In this document: piece after piece, positions 8,658 to 18,064 of the stretch
Position numbering within the stretch: position 1 is the first letter of the stretch
How the letters are laid out: each line of letters begins with the position of its first letter
Assembly (NCBI RefSeq): GCF_900078315.1
Contig: NZ_FKBS01000029.1
Coordinates: 739,021 to 803,020, forward strand
Source of the DNA: Bordetella ansorpii
Lineage (GTDB): Bacteria; Pseudomonadota; Gammaproteobacteria; Burkholderiales; Burkholderiaceae_B
Length of the DNA stretch: 64,000 nt
Direction: 5' to 3'
Notes under the pieces: model-generated
Told to the model about the DNA's origin: nothing
The model's database searches: none
What the model saw: the letters and a program-made list of their open reading frames with translations, nothing else
Position numbers and translations under genes: made by a program

Positions 8658-10193
8658 ATGCATCGCCTCACTCTTCCCTCGCCACGCCACGCCACGCGCA
8701 CGCTAGCCGCCGCGCTAGCCGCCCTGATGTTGGCCGCAGCCGCCCACGCGCAGAAGGCTCCGCCGCCGCTGCGCATCGGCGAGATCAACAGCTACAAGGC
8801 CTACCCCGCCTTTCTCGACCCCTACCGCAAGGGCTGGCAACTGGCCCAGGAAGAGATCAATGCCTCGGGCGGCGTGCTGGGACGCAGGCTGCAGGTGCTG
8901 TCGCGCGACGACGGCGACCGCGCCGGCAATGCCGTGCAGGCCGCCCTGCAACTGCTGGAGAAGGAAAAGGTCGACGTGCTGTTCGGCGGCATGCGCTCCG
9001 AATCCGGCCTGGCCCTGGGCGACTTCGCCGCGCACAACAAGGTCTTCTACCTGGCCGCCGCCCCCATGAGCGACCAGTTGGTCTGGCAGCAGGGCAATCG
9101 CTATACGTATCGCGTGGGCCTCTCCAGCCGCATGCTGGTGGCCGCCGTCATGCCCAAGGCCCTGGCGCTGCGCAAGCCGCGCTGGGCCATCGTGTATCCG
9201 GACGACGAGACCGGACGCGGCATGACGGCCACGTTCAGAAGCATGATGCAGGCCTTCCAGTCCAACGCCGAGATCGTGGCCGACCTGCCGGTGCCGGCCG
9301 GCAAGTTCGACCTGCGCGCCGCGCTGGGCAAGCTGGAGCCATTCCAACCCGATGCGCTGTTCGTGGCGTTGCAGGGCCCCGACCTGACGCGCTTCGTGCG
9401 CGAAGGCACGGCGCTGGCCACGTTCAGGGACAGGGCCGTCGTCGCGCCGTTCGCCGGCCTGCCGGAATATCTGTCGCCGTTGGGCGCCGACGCGCCGGCC
9501 GGATGGATCGTCGCGGGCTACCCCGACCAGGCCATCGATACGCCCGAGCATCAGCGCTTCGCGCAGGCCTATCAGGCCCGCTATGGCGCCGCGCCACAGG
9601 CCGGATCGCTGCTGGGCTACACCACGCTGATGTCGCTGGCCACAGGCATCGCCAAGGCCGGCTCGGCCGCGCCCGACGCCCTGGCGGAAGTGTTCGCCGG
9701 GCTGGAGGTCGACACGCCGCTGGGCCGCATCCGTTTCCGCCCGTTGGATCATCAATCGACGCTGGGCACGTACATAGGAACCCTCGCCGTCGAAAACGGC
9801 GTGCCGACGATGCAGGCGACCGGCTACCAGGATGGCGCGCGGCTGCAACTGCCGGACGTCGCGGTGCGCAGGCTGCGGCAGGCGGAGCACCCCGCGACGC
9901 AGGCCGGCGCTGCCGAGGAAGGCCCGGCCCAGGACGGCATGGCCGGTCGCGGCCCGACCGATTCCGCTCCAGATGCATCGCCTGCCGCGACAGACAGCGG
10001 CGGCGCCACCGCATCGCCAGGCCCGGCCATCACCCGCCAGGTCCCCATCACCTCACGCCGCCTGAGCCACCCCATCGCGGATCCGTCGCAGCCGGCCGAT
10101 CCCGCGCAGGCCCGCCCACCGCAGGCGCCGCGGCAATCCCATCCGCAGACCCAGCAACCGCTGCAACCCCCGCCCCGCCCGAACCCCTACTGA
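8658..10193 (+). CDS. Branched-chain amino acid-type (LivK-like) ABC substrate-binding protein with long C-terminal tail
   Basis: A 511-residue protein with a Sec signal peptide (about residues 1-32, ending A-H-A-Q) followed by a type I periplasmic-binding domain of the LivK/AmiC group. It shows I-G-E-I-N-S-Y-K-A-Y-P near the mature N-terminus, G-G-V-L-G-R and F-G-G-M-R-S-E-S. The ligand is unknown and no permease or ATPase genes are adjacent. The last ~105 residues (about 407-511) are low complexity, rich in Pro, Gln and Ala, and not part of the family fold (usual length about 380-420). The start was placed at M-H-R-L-T because it begins the signal peptide; the frame is open from 8553. It converges with the SulP gene, 3 bases apart. 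Confidence 0.85.
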   Translation: MHRLTLPSPRHATRTLAAALAALMLAAAAHAQKAPPPLRIGEINSYKAYPAFLDPYRKGWQLAQEEINASGGVLGRRLQVLSRDDGDRAGNAVQAALQLLEKEKVDVLFGGMRSESGLALGDFAAHNKVFYLAAAPMSDQLVWQQGNRYTYRVGLSSRMLVAAVMPKALALRKPRWAIVYPDDETGRGMTATFRSMMQAFQSNAEIVADLPVPAGKFDLRAALGKLEPFQPDALFVALQGPDLTRFVREGTALATFRDRAVVAPFAGLPEYLSPLGADAPAGWIVAGYPDQAIDTPEHQRFAQAYQARYGAAPQAGSLLGYTTLMSLATGIAKAGSAAPDALAEVFAGLEVDTPLGRIRFRPLDHQSTLGTYIGTLAVENGVPTMQATGYQDGARLQLPDVAVRRLRQAEHPATQAGAAEEGPAQDGMAGRGPTDSAPDASPAATDSGGATASPGPAITRQVPITSRRLSHPIADPSQPADPAQARPPQAPRQSHPQTQQPLQPPPRPNPY

Positions 10194-10196
10194 GCG

Positions 10197-12002
10197 CTAT
10201 GCGCGCCGCTGCCCCGCATGCCCGGGCGGCCCGCACTCGGTGAAGCAGCGCGCCGTACAGCCGGCGCAGATGTCCGGATCCAGGCGCTGGTAGATCTCGT
10301 GGATCGCCACGTGCTTGTCCGGGAAGACGCGGTCCGCGCCCAGTTCCTCGAGGAAACCCGTGCGCGCCCAGGACTGCATCACCTGCGGACGCGGACGATG
10401 GAAGTAGACGTCGCCGCCCAACTGGCGCCGCTTGCGCAGCTCGTGCTCCCAGACCTCCACGCCGGCGTGGTCGACGAAGTTCATGCTCTTGCACATCACC
10501 AGCAGATGGCGCGGCGCGTCCGGCGCCGCGCGCAGCGCCTGCAACCGGTCGGCCACGTGCACCGCCGCGCCGAAATAGACCGACCCTTCCATCCGCAGCA
10601 GCTTCAATTGCGGGCATTCGGGCAACGTGCCGCCCTGCCCCTCCAGCGGCACGAAATGCCGCGCGGGATCGTCGGCGTCGAAGCCCATGGTGCGCATGGC
10701 GGGCCGCGACGTGCGGTACAGATAGCCCGACAGCGACAGCAGCGTGCCCAGCAGGATGGCCACCTCCATGCGGATGCACACGGTGGCGGCCATCGTCGCG
10801 CCGGCGATCAGCGCCTCGGTGCGGTCCACCTTCGCCAGCCTGCGCCAGCGCGGCACGTCCAACAACGTCCAGGCCACCAGCAGCAGCAGGCCGGCAATGG
10901 CCGCGTGCGGAATGCGCGCCAGGAGCGGCGCGGTCAACGCGACCAGCGCCACCAGCAGGGCCGATGAGAACACCGCGGCCAGCGGCGTGCGCGCGCCGGC
11001 CTCGAAATTGGGCATCGAGCGATTCAGCGAGCCGCACGACAGATAGCTGGAAAAGAACCCGCCCACCGCGTTGGACACGCCCTGTCCGATGAACTCGCGG
11101 TTGGCATCGATAGCCTGCCCCGACCGCGCGGCGACCGCCTTGGCGATGGAGATCGACTGCGCCAGCGCCACGATGGTCAGCGGCACGGCCAGCCCGATCA
11201 GGTCGGGCAGCACGCGCCATTGCACGTCCGGCACGCGGAAGGGCGGCCACGGCTGCGCCAGCGGCCCCAGCACCGCCACGGCATCGTGCGGCCGCCACGC
11301 ATTCCAGAGCGCCGCGATCGCGGTGCCCGCCACCAGGCCCAGCAGCATGTAGGGCTTGCGGCGATCCCAGCGACGCACCGCCAGCGCGCCGCCCACCGTC
11401 GCGACCGCCACCAGCAACGCGCCCGCGTGCGCCTGGTCCAGGCCGCCCACGATGCCCAGCAGGGTGTCGGCGCTGCCATGCCCATCGATGTCCAGGCCCA
11501 GCGCATCGACCCATGCGTGCAACGCGATCAGCAGCGCCGCGCCGCTGGTGAAACCGAACAGCGCGGACGGAGAGATGAAGTTGGCGAGCGCCCCCAGGCG
11601 CAGCACGCCGACGGCCAGTTGCAGCAGCCCGACCAGCACGGTGACGGCCAAAGCCAGCTCGATGTAACCCGGACTGCCGGCGATCGCCAGCGGCGACAGC
11701 ACCGCGAAAAGCGCCAGCGAGTTCGCATTGGTCGGGCCCGACATCACGTGCCGGCTGGACCCGAACAGCGCCGCCAGCACACAGGGCACGATGGCGGAGT
11801 ACAGGCCATACTCGGGCGGCAGCCCCGCCAGCGTGGCGAAGGCCACGCCTTGCGGCAGCACCAGCAAGGCGCCCAGCAGACCGGCCATCGCGTCGGCGCG
11901 CAAGGTGCGCCCATCGACCTCGCCCATCCAGTCGCCGAACACCTTGCGCCCAGTCCCCACGCGCCGCCGCGGCATGTGTCCGCCGCTATCCTGCTCCGCC
12001 AT
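10197..12002 (-). CDS. SulP family inorganic anion transporter with STAS domain
   Basis: A 601-residue inner-membrane transporter of the SLC26/SulP family (sulfate, bicarbonate or another anion; substrate not determinable). Ten or more hydrophobic segments span about residues 35-430. G-L-P-P-E-Y-G-L-Y-S-A-I-V-P is the SulP signature, and a STAS domain follows from about 450 to 560. The C-terminal end carries an unusual cysteine cluster, C-x2-C-x3-C-x3-C (about 579-590), that could bind metal. An alternative start is at M-P-R-R-R nine residues in. No carbonic anhydrase is adjacent. Confidence 0.92.
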   Translation of the reverse strand: MAEQDSGGHMPRRRVGTGRKVFGDWMGEVDGRTLRADAMAGLLGALLVLPQGVAFATLAGLPPEYGLYSAIVPCVLAALFGSSRHVMSGPTNANSLALFAVLSPLAIAGSPGYIELALAVTVLVGLLQLAVGVLRLGALANFISPSALFGFTSGAALLIALHAWVDALGLDIDGHGSADTLLGIVGGLDQAHAGALLVAVATVGGALAVRRWDRRKPYMLLGLVAGTAIAALWNAWRPHDAVAVLGPLAQPWPPFRVPDVQWRVLPDLIGLAVPLTIVALAQSISIAKAVAARSGQAIDANREFIGQGVSNAVGGFFSSYLSCGSLNRSMPNFEAGARTPLAAVFSSALLVALVALTAPLLARIPHAAIAGLLLLVAWTLLDVPRWRRLAKVDRTEALIAGATMAATVCIRMEVAILLGTLLSLSGYLYRTSRPAMRTMGFDADDPARHFVPLEGQGGTLPECPQLKLLRMEGSVYFGAAVHVADRLQALRAAPDAPRHLLVMCKSMNFVDHAGVEVWEHELRKRRQLGGDVYFHRPRPQVMQSWARTGFLEELGADRVFPDKHVAIHEIYQRLDPDICAGCTARCFTECGPPGHAGQRRA

Positions 12003-12278
12003 ATCGTGCCTTGAATTGCCGCGCGGGCCGCATCATGCAGCCCTTCCGATCGGCAAGACCGCTAGCGTAAACGTAGCGCCGCCCCCCGCGCAAACACGCG
12101 CCGCCAGGCGCATTTCGGCGCGAAAGACGCTTCAAATGCGGGGAAAACAACAAAGAATGCTGCGCGAGCCCTTGAAAAACCGTGCATTGCACGCCAGTTC
12201 CGCTATCATCGCCGCGAGGTGCGCATCGCCTTCACACACGATGCGCAGCCTCTTGTACTCAACATACGGATCCCGACC

Positions 12279-12758
12279 ATGGCCACCAAAGCAAAAGCTC
12301 CCGCCAAGAAAGTCACCAAGACCGCCGTGAAGGCGCCTGCCAAGGCTCCGGCCAAGGCTGCCAAGGCTCCCGCCAAGGCCCCCGCCAAGAAGGCTGTCGC
12401 CACCAAGACCGCGGTGAAGAAGACGGCTGCCGCCGCCACCATCCGCCCGATCAAGGAAGCGCTGAACAAGTCGCAACTGATCGCTCACCTGGTTGAAACC
12501 ACCGGCGTCGAAGCCAAGTCGGTCAAGACCGTGCTGGCTGCCCTGGAAGGCTCGGTGCTGGGCTCCGTGGACAAGAAGGGCGCCGGCGAATTCACGCTGC
12601 CCGGCCTGTTCAAGATCTCGGTGCAGAAGGTTCCCGCCAAGGCCAAGCGCTTCGGCAAGGATCCCTTCACCGGGCAAGAGCGTTGGTTCCCGGCCAAGCC
12701 CGCTTCGGTCAAGGTCAAGGTCCGTCCGCTGAAGAAGCTGAAGGACGCCGCGCAGTAA
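12279..12758 (+). CDS. Histone H1-like/HU hybrid nucleoid protein
   Basis: A 159-residue very basic protein. Residues 2-58 are made almost entirely of A-P-A-K-type repeats (K-A-P-A-K), like bacterial H1 homologues and eukaryotic H1 tails. Residues about 58-159 form an HU/IHF-like DNA-binding domain (N-K-S-Q-L-I-A-H-L-V, then a basic C-terminal arm). By recall this resembles the Bordetella protein BpH2, but the match was not tested. It should bind and compact DNA without strong sequence preference. The start is M-A-T-K; the frame is open 60 bases upstream, but those residues lack the lysine-rich character. A strong hairpin terminator follows. Confidence 0.88.
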   Translation: MATKAKAPAKKVTKTAVKAPAKAPAKAAKAPAKAPAKKAVATKTAVKKTAAAATIRPIKEALNKSQLIAHLVETTGVEAKSVKTVLAALEGSVLGSVDKKGAGEFTLPGLFKISVQKVPAKAKRFGKDPFTGQERWFPAKPASVKVKVRPLKKLKDAAQ

Positions 12759-12780
12759 TCTGCCGCGCAGCACCCCAAAA

Positions 12781-12813
12781 GCAAAGAACCCGCCCTCGTG
12801 GCGGGTTCTTTGC
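12781..12813. terminator. Hairpin terminator after the H1/HU gene
   Basis: A 14-base perfect stem, GCAAAGAACCCGCC/GGCGGGTTCTTTGC with a 5-base loop, begins 22 bases after the stop codon. The right arm contains the T-rich part, and an AAAA precedes the left arm, so it could act on both strands. Confidence 0.85.
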
Positions 12814-12854
12814 GTTGAGGCTTTCTCTTTCCATCCATTGGACAGCAGGATATT

Positions 12855-12872
12855 TATCTTGATATAAAGATA
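12855..12872. promoter_or_regulatory. Palindromic operator upstream of marR
   Basis: TATCTT-GATATA-AAGATA is a perfect 6-base inverted repeat 21 bases before the marR ATG. A second overlapping pair, GATAC (12869-12873) and GTATC (12885-12889), extends the symmetry toward the start codon. AT-rich palindromes of this size next to a marR gene are the usual autorepressor operators; binding is inferred. Confidence 0.65.
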
Positions 12873-12893
12873 CTTCATATCGAGGTATCTGCC

Positions 12894-13421
12894 ATGACAC
12901 AGGATCACGTCGACTTCGTGCTCGCGCAATGGGCCAGCGAGCGCCCCGACCTGGACGTCTCGCCGATGGCCGTACTGAGCCGGGTGTTCCGGCTCCATAC
13001 GCTGGCCATGCGCGACATCGACCGCACCTTTCGCCAGCACGGCATCCAGCAAGGCGAGTTCGACCTGCTGGCCACGCTGTACCGCGCGGGCTCGCCTTAC
13101 GCGCTCAGTCCGCAGCAGCTCATCGACGCCCTGCTGCTGTCCTCCGGCGCCATGACCAACCGGCTCGATCGCCTGGAACAGGCCGGGCTGGCCGCCCGCC
13201 GCCCCAATCCCGACGACCGCCGCGGCGTCATCGTGTCGCTGACGCCCCTGGGCCGCAACACCATCCGCCGCGCATTGGAAGACTACGTGGCGCAGTTGGA
13301 CGGCCTGCTGGCGCCGCTGTCGCCCACCGAACGCAACCGGCTGGCCGGCCTGCTGCGCAAGCTGCTGGCCAGCCACGACCAGGCCAGGCCCGGCGGCATC
13401 GCCACGACGGACACCCCATGA
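12894..13421 (+). CDS. MarR family transcriptional regulator
   Basis: A 175-residue winged-helix regulator. The DNA-binding part is visible as L-L-S-S-G-A-M-T-N-R-L-D-R-L-E-Q-A-G-L followed by the wing R-R-P-N-P-D-D-R-R-G-V-I-V-S-L-T (about residues 85-115), the MarR hallmark D-x-R-R-G. Its stop overlaps the ATG of the downstream MFS gene (ATGA), so the two are co-translated. It probably represses itself and the efflux pump through the palindrome just upstream and is released by a small aromatic or drug ligand (family knowledge). Confidence 0.95.
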   Translation: MTQDHVDFVLAQWASERPDLDVSPMAVLSRVFRLHTLAMRDIDRTFRQHGIQQGEFDLLATLYRAGSPYALSPQQLIDALLLSSGAMTNRLDRLEQAGLAARRPNPDDRRGVIVSLTPLGRNTIRRALEDYVAQLDGLLAPLSPTERNRLAGLLRKLLASHDQARPGGIATTDTP

Positions 13422-14647
13422 GCACCACGACAATGAACGCCTCACCCCCCCGCCTGAGCACGCCGATGGTTCTGCTGATGGCGGTCGCCACCGGCCTGGC
13501 CGTCTCGGGCAACTACTACGCCCAACCCCTGCTGCATGCCATCGGCCAGCAGTTCGGCCTGTCCAACGCGCAGGCGGGCGGCATCGTCACCACCGCGCAA
13601 CTCAGCTACGCCGTCGGCCTGATCCTGCTGGTGCCGCTGGGCGACGTGCTGGAACGCCGTGGCCTGATCGTCGGCATGACGATCCTGTCTGGCTGCGGCC
13701 TGCTGGTGTCGTCCTTCGCGCACAGTTTTCCCATGTTGCTGGCCGGCACCGCCATCAGCGCCCTGCTGTCGGTGGTCGCGCAGGTGCTGGTGCCCTTCGC
13801 CGCCACCCTGGCCGAGCCGCACGAGCGCGGCAAGGCGGTCGGCACCGTGATGAGCGGCCTGCTGCTGGGCATCCTGCTGGCGCGCACCGTGGCGGGCGCG
13901 CTGGCCGACGTGGGCAACTGGCGCACCGTGTACTGGGTTGCCGCGCTGCTCATGTTCGGCATGGCCGGCGTGCTGTGGCTGAAACTGCCGCGCTGGCGCA
14001 ACCCCGACCGCATGCCCTATCCGCAACTGCTGGGATCCATGTTCAAGCTGTTCGCGCAGGAACCGCTGTTCCGGGCGCGCTCGCTGATCGGCGGCCTGAC
14101 CTTCGCCACCTTCAGCGTGCTGTGGACGCCGCTGACGTTCCTGCTGTCCGGCCCGGCCTACGGCTACTCCAACACCACCATCGGACTGTTCGGCCTGGCG
14201 GGCGCCATCGGCGCCTTCGCCGCCAACCGGTTCGGTCGCCTGGCCGACCGCGGCCTGGGCAACGCCGCCACCTACGCCGGACTGGCGCTGCTGGCGGGCT
14301 CGTGGGTGCTCACGGGGCTGGGCGAGTACGGCGTGCTGCCGCTCTTGGCCGGCATCCTGATCCTGGATCTGGCCGTCCAGGGCGTGCACGTCACCAACCA
14401 GAGTTCGATCTACCGCCTGCGGCCCGAGGCGCGCAGCCGCCTGACGGCGGGCTACATGACGTCGTATTTCATCGGCGGCGCCTCGGGCTCGCTGCTGTCG
14501 TCCTGGCTGTATCCGCATGCCGGCTGGACGGGCGTGTGCATCGCCGGCGCCGCAATCGCCCTGGCCGCGCTGGCCTATGCCTGCCTGTCGCCCAACGCAC
14601 GCATCCCGGCCGGACCGCCCGCCAGGCCCGCCGCCGCGCAACGATAG
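13418..14647 (+). CDS. MFS transporter, putative efflux pump
   Basis: A 409-residue major facilitator protein with about twelve membrane segments. V-S-G-N-Y-Y-A-Q-P-L-L near residue 30 is characteristic of a small-molecule exporter subgroup (MFS_1, YgaY-like), and the loop after TM2 carries G-D-V-L-E-R-R as motif A. The ATG at 13418 overlaps the marR stop, and the frame remains open upstream only as a shadow of marR. The substrate is unknown; the marR partner suggests export of a toxic compound or drug. Confidence 0.92.
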   Translation: MSTTTMNASPPRLSTPMVLLMAVATGLAVSGNYYAQPLLHAIGQQFGLSNAQAGGIVTTAQLSYAVGLILLVPLGDVLERRGLIVGMTILSGCGLLVSSFAHSFPMLLAGTAISALLSVVAQVLVPFAATLAEPHERGKAVGTVMSGLLLGILLARTVAGALADVGNWRTVYWVAALLMFGMAGVLWLKLPRWRNPDRMPYPQLLGSMFKLFAQEPLFRARSLIGGLTFATFSVLWTPLTFLLSGPAYGYSNTTIGLFGLAGAIGAFAANRFGRLADRGLGNAATYAGLALLAGSWVLTGLGEYGVLPLLAGILILDLAVQGVHVTNQSSIYRLRPEARSRLTAGYMTSYFIGGASGSLLSSWLYPHAGWTGVCIAGAAIALAALAYACLSPNARIPAGPPARPAAAQR

Positions 14648-14659
14648 CCCCACCTCTCC

Positions 14660-14665
14660 TATAAT
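14660..14665 (+). promoter_or_regulatory. -10 box for leuS
   Basis: A perfect TATAAT lies 63 bases before the leuS ATG, in the 80-base gap after the MFS gene. No good -35 hexamer stands at the correct spacing, so the promoter is only partly supported. Confidence 0.45.
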
Positions 14666-14727
14666 CCATGGTTTTGGCCGCCCCCCGGGCGGCCGCTACC
14701 CATTTGCCGGACACCCGCACCTTTCCC

Positions 14728-17385
14728 ATGCAGGAACGCTATCAGCCCACCGCCGTAGAAGCCGCCGCCCAACAAGACTGGCAGGCGCGCGACGCCTATC
14801 TCGTCCACGAGCACGCCACCAACGCCGACGGTTCCGAGAAGCCCAAGTTCTACGCCTGCTCGATGCTGCCCTATCCCAGCGGCAAGCTGCACATGGGCCA
14901 CGTGCGCAACTACACCATCAACGACATGATGGCGCGCCAACTGCGCATGCGCGGCTACAACGTGCTGATGCCCATGGGCTGGGACGCCTTCGGCATGCCG
15001 GCCGAGAACGCCGCCATCAAGTCCAAGGTGCCGCCGGCCAAGTGGACGTACGACAACATCGCCTACATGAAGAAGCAGATGAAGGCGATGGGGCTGGCGA
15101 TCGACTGGTCGCGCGAAATGTGCGCCTGCGATCCCGCCTATTACAAGTGGAACCAGTGGCTGTTCCTGAAGATGCTGGAAAAGGGCGTGGCCTACCGCAA
15201 GACCCAGGTCGTCAACTGGGATCCGGTCGACCAGACCGTGCTGGCCAACGAACAGGTCATCGACGGCCGCGGCTGGCGCTCGGGCGCGCCTGTGGAAAAG
15301 CGGGAAATCCCCGGCTACTACCTGCGCATCACCGACTACGCCGACGAACTGCTCGACCAGGTCAGGAACGGGCTGCCCGGCTGGCCCGAGCGCGTGCGCG
15401 TCATGCAGGAGAACTGGATCGGCAAGTCGGAAGGCCTGCGCTTCGCGTTCCCGCACACGATCGCCGGCGCCGACGGCCAATTGGTGCAGGACGGCAAGAT
15501 GTACGTCTTCACCACGCGCGGCGACACCATCATGGGCGTCACCTTCTGCGCCGTCGCCCCCGAACATCCCCTGGCCACGCATGCCGCGCAAGGCAACCCG
15601 CAACTGGCCGCATTCATCGAGCAGTGCAAGCTGGGCGGCACCACCGAGGCCGAGATGGCCACGCGTGAAAAAGAGGGCATGCCCACGGGCCTGACCGTCA
15701 ACCACCCCATCACCGGCCAGCCGGTCGAGGTCTGGGTCGGCAACTACGTGCTGATGAGCTACGGCGACGGCGCCGTCATGGGCGTGCCCGCGCACGACGA
15801 GCGCGATTTCGCGTTCGCCAGGAAGTACGGCCTGCCCATCCGCCAGGTCGTGGCGCTCGAAGGCAAGGAATACTCCACCGACGCCTGGCAGGAATGGTAC
15901 GGCGACAAGCAGGCCGGCCGCACCGTCGCCTCGGGCAAGTACGACGGCCTCTCGCACAAGGAAGCCGTGGACGCCATCGCCGCCGACCTGGCCGCGCAGG
16001 GCCTGGGCGAGAAGCAGACCACCTGGCGCCTGCGCGACTGGGGCATCTCGCGCCAGCGCTACTGGGGCACCCCGATCCCCATCATCCACTGCCCCGACTG
16101 CGGCCCCGTGCCCGTCCCCGAGGCGGACCTGCCCGTCGTGCTGCCCGACGACCTCATCCCCGACGGCAGCGGCAACCCGCTGGCCAGGAACGAAGCCTTC
16201 CTGTCGTGCTCGTGCCCCAGTTGCGGCAAGCCCGCGCGCCGCGAAACCGACACGATGGACACGTTCGTCGACTCGTCCTGGTACTTCATGCGCTACACCT
16301 CTCCGGGCAACGACCTGGCCATGGTCGACCAGCGCAACGATTACTGGATGCCGATGGACCAGTACATCGGCGGCATCGAGCACGCCGTGCTGCACCTGCT
16401 GTACGCCCGCTTCTGGACCAAGGTCATGCGCGACATGGGCCTCTTGAAGTTCGACGAGCCCTTCACCAGGCTGCTGTGCCAGGGCATGGTGCTGAACCAC
16501 ATCTACTCGCGCCGCAACGCGCAGGGCGGCATCGAATACTTCTGGCCCGAAGAGGTCGAGAACGTCTACGACGCCAAGGGGGCCATCACCGGCGCCAAGC
16601 TCAAGTCCGACGGATCCGACGTCACCTACGGCGGCGTGGGCACGATGTCCAAGTCCAAGAACAACGGCGTCGATCCGCAATCGCTGATCGACACCCTGGG
16701 CGCCGACACCGCGCGCCTGTTCGTCATGTTCGCCAGCCCGCCCGAGCAGACGCTCGAGTGGTCCGACTCCGGCGTCGAGGGCGCCAACCGCTTCCTGCGC
16801 CGCCTGTGGTCGCTGTGCCACACGCGCCGCGAGGCCGTGGCGCGCGGCCTGGCCGCCGGCGCCGACTGGTCGCAGGCCCCCGCCCCCGTCAAGGATCTGC
16901 GCCGCGAGGTCTACGGCCTGCTGAAGCAAGCCGACTACGACTATCAGCGCATCCAGTACAACACTGTCGTGTCCTCCAGCATGAAAGTGCTGAACGCCAT
17001 CGACGGCGCCACGCTGCCCGAAGGCGCCGCGGCCGACGCCGCCCTGGCCGAGACCATCGGCATCCTGCTGCGCGTGCTGTACCCGGTGGTGCCGCACATC
17101 ACCTGGCAGCTGTGGCGCGACCTGGGCTATGCCGGCCAACTGGGCGACCTGCTGGACGCGCCGTGGCCGCACGTCGACGAAGCGGCCCTGGTGGCCGACG
17201 AGATCCAGCTGATGCTGCAGGTCAACGGCAAGCTGCGCGGCTCGCTGCGCGTGGCCGCCCAGGCGCCCAAGGAAGACATCGAACGGCTGGCCGCCGCCCA
17301 CGAGGAAGTCGCGCGCTTCCTCGAAGGCCGCCCGCCCAAGCGGGTCATCGTCGTCCCCGGCAAGCTCGTCAACGTCGTAGGCTGA
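14728..17385 (+). CDS. leuS: Leucine--tRNA ligase
   Basis: An 885-residue class I aminoacyl-tRNA synthetase that charges tRNA-Leu. The HIGH motif appears as H-M-G-H (about 55-58) and the KMSKS motif as M-S-K-S-K (about 640-644). An editing (CP1) domain is present with T-T-R-G-D-T-I-M-G, and paired zinc-type cysteines occur near 475-500. The length fits the bacterial LeuRS family. The start was placed at M-Q-E-R-Y-Q-P, the usual N-terminus; the frame is open 60 bases further up. It heads leuS-lptE-holA, where lptE begins 8 bases after its stop. Confidence 0.98.
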   Translation: MQERYQPTAVEAAAQQDWQARDAYLVHEHATNADGSEKPKFYACSMLPYPSGKLHMGHVRNYTINDMMARQLRMRGYNVLMPMGWDAFGMPAENAAIKSKVPPAKWTYDNIAYMKKQMKAMGLAIDWSREMCACDPAYYKWNQWLFLKMLEKGVAYRKTQVVNWDPVDQTVLANEQVIDGRGWRSGAPVEKREIPGYYLRITDYADELLDQVRNGLPGWPERVRVMQENWIGKSEGLRFAFPHTIAGADGQLVQDGKMYVFTTRGDTIMGVTFCAVAPEHPLATHAAQGNPQLAAFIEQCKLGGTTEAEMATREKEGMPTGLTVNHPITGQPVEVWVGNYVLMSYGDGAVMGVPAHDERDFAFARKYGLPIRQVVALEGKEYSTDAWQEWYGDKQAGRTVASGKYDGLSHKEAVDAIAADLAAQGLGEKQTTWRLRDWGISRQRYWGTPIPIIHCPDCGPVPVPEADLPVVLPDDLIPDGSGNPLARNEAFLSCSCPSCGKPARRETDTMDTFVDSSWYFMRYTSPGNDLAMVDQRNDYWMPMDQYIGGIEHAVLHLLYARFWTKVMRDMGLLKFDEPFTRLLCQGMVLNHIYSRRNAQGGIEYFWPEEVENVYDAKGAITGAKLKSDGSDVTYGGVGTMSKSKNNGVDPQSLIDTLGADTARLFVMFASPPEQTLEWSDSGVEGANRFLRRLWSLCHTRREAVARGLAAGADWSQAPAPVKDLRREVYGLLKQADYDYQRIQYNTVVSSSMKVLNAIDGATLPEGAAADAALAETIGILLRVLYPVVPHITWQLWRDLGYAGQLGDLLDAPWPHVDEAALVADEIQLMLQVNGKLRGSLRVAAQAPKEDIERLAAAHEEVARFLEGRPPKRVIVVPGKLVNVVG

Positions 17386-17393
17386 AACCTCAC

Positions 17394-18059
17394 ATGAACC
17401 ACGCCTGGCTCGCCCCGTCCCGCCCGTTCTCCCGGCCGCTGCTGCGCGCGGCGGGCCTGGCGCTCGTCCTGCTGCTGTCGGCCTGCGGTTTCAAGATGCG
17501 CGGCGTGACGCCGCTGCCCTTCGAAACGCTGTACATCTCCATCCCCGACAACACCAAGTTCGGCGCCGACGTGCGCCGCTCGGTGCGGGCCGCGTCGCCG
17601 GATACGCGCATCACCCAGACCGCCAAGGAGGCCGAGGCCATCCTGCAGCAGACCAACGATACGCGCGGCCTGCGCGAGGTGTCCCTGAACGCCCAGGGCC
17701 GCGTCGAGGAATACGAACTGAGCATCGTCTTCTCGTTCCGCCTGATCGACGCCAAGGGCAACGCCATCATCCCCGATACGACGCTGACGGCTTACCAGCA
17801 GATGCCGTACGACGAGCAGGCAATGCAGGCCAAGGAAGACCAGATAAACATGCTGTACGAGAACATGCAGCAATCCCTGGTCAACCGCCTGCTGCGCCGC
17901 CTGACGGCGCCGGACGTCCGTGATGCGGCCGAGCGCCTCAAACAGGGCGTCTCCGACCCCAACGCGCCGGTCTACGATCCCAACGCGGTCCAGGCCGCGC
18001 CGGATGTGCCCTATCCCCTGCGTTCGCCGTCGGTCAACGACGCACGCCAGCGGTACTGA
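17394..18059 (+). CDS. lptE: LPS assembly lipoprotein LptE
   Basis: A 221-residue outer-membrane lipoprotein that plugs LptD during lipopolysaccharide insertion. The lipobox L-L-S-A-C gives a lipidated Cys at about residue 28, followed by G-F-K-M-R-G, the typical LptE (RlpB) start. The order leuS-lptE-holA is the classical arrangement, supporting the call. The C-terminal 50 residues are Pro/Asp-rich and poorly conserved in type. holA begins 5 bases downstream, so expression is probably coupled. Confidence 0.95.
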   Translation: MNHAWLAPSRPFSRPLLRAAGLALVLLLSACGFKMRGVTPLPFETLYISIPDNTKFGADVRRSVRAASPDTRITQTAKEAEAILQQTNDTRGLREVSLNAQGRVEEYELSIVFSFRLIDAKGNAIIPDTTLTAYQQMPYDEQAMQAKEDQINMLYENMQQSLVNRLLRRLTAPDVRDAAERLKQGVSDPNAPVYDPNAVQAAPDVPYPLRSPSVNDARQRY

Positions 18060-18064
18060 GACCC

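Noticed and set aside
8549-10243. A 564-codon frame overlapping the LivK-like gene in another frame
   Set aside because: Arg/Gly-rich shadow without a signal peptide; the other frame has a signal peptide and a binding-protein fold.
14659-17301. An 880-codon open frame opposite leuS
   Set aside because: Composition is repetitive and unlike any family, and leuS is certain.
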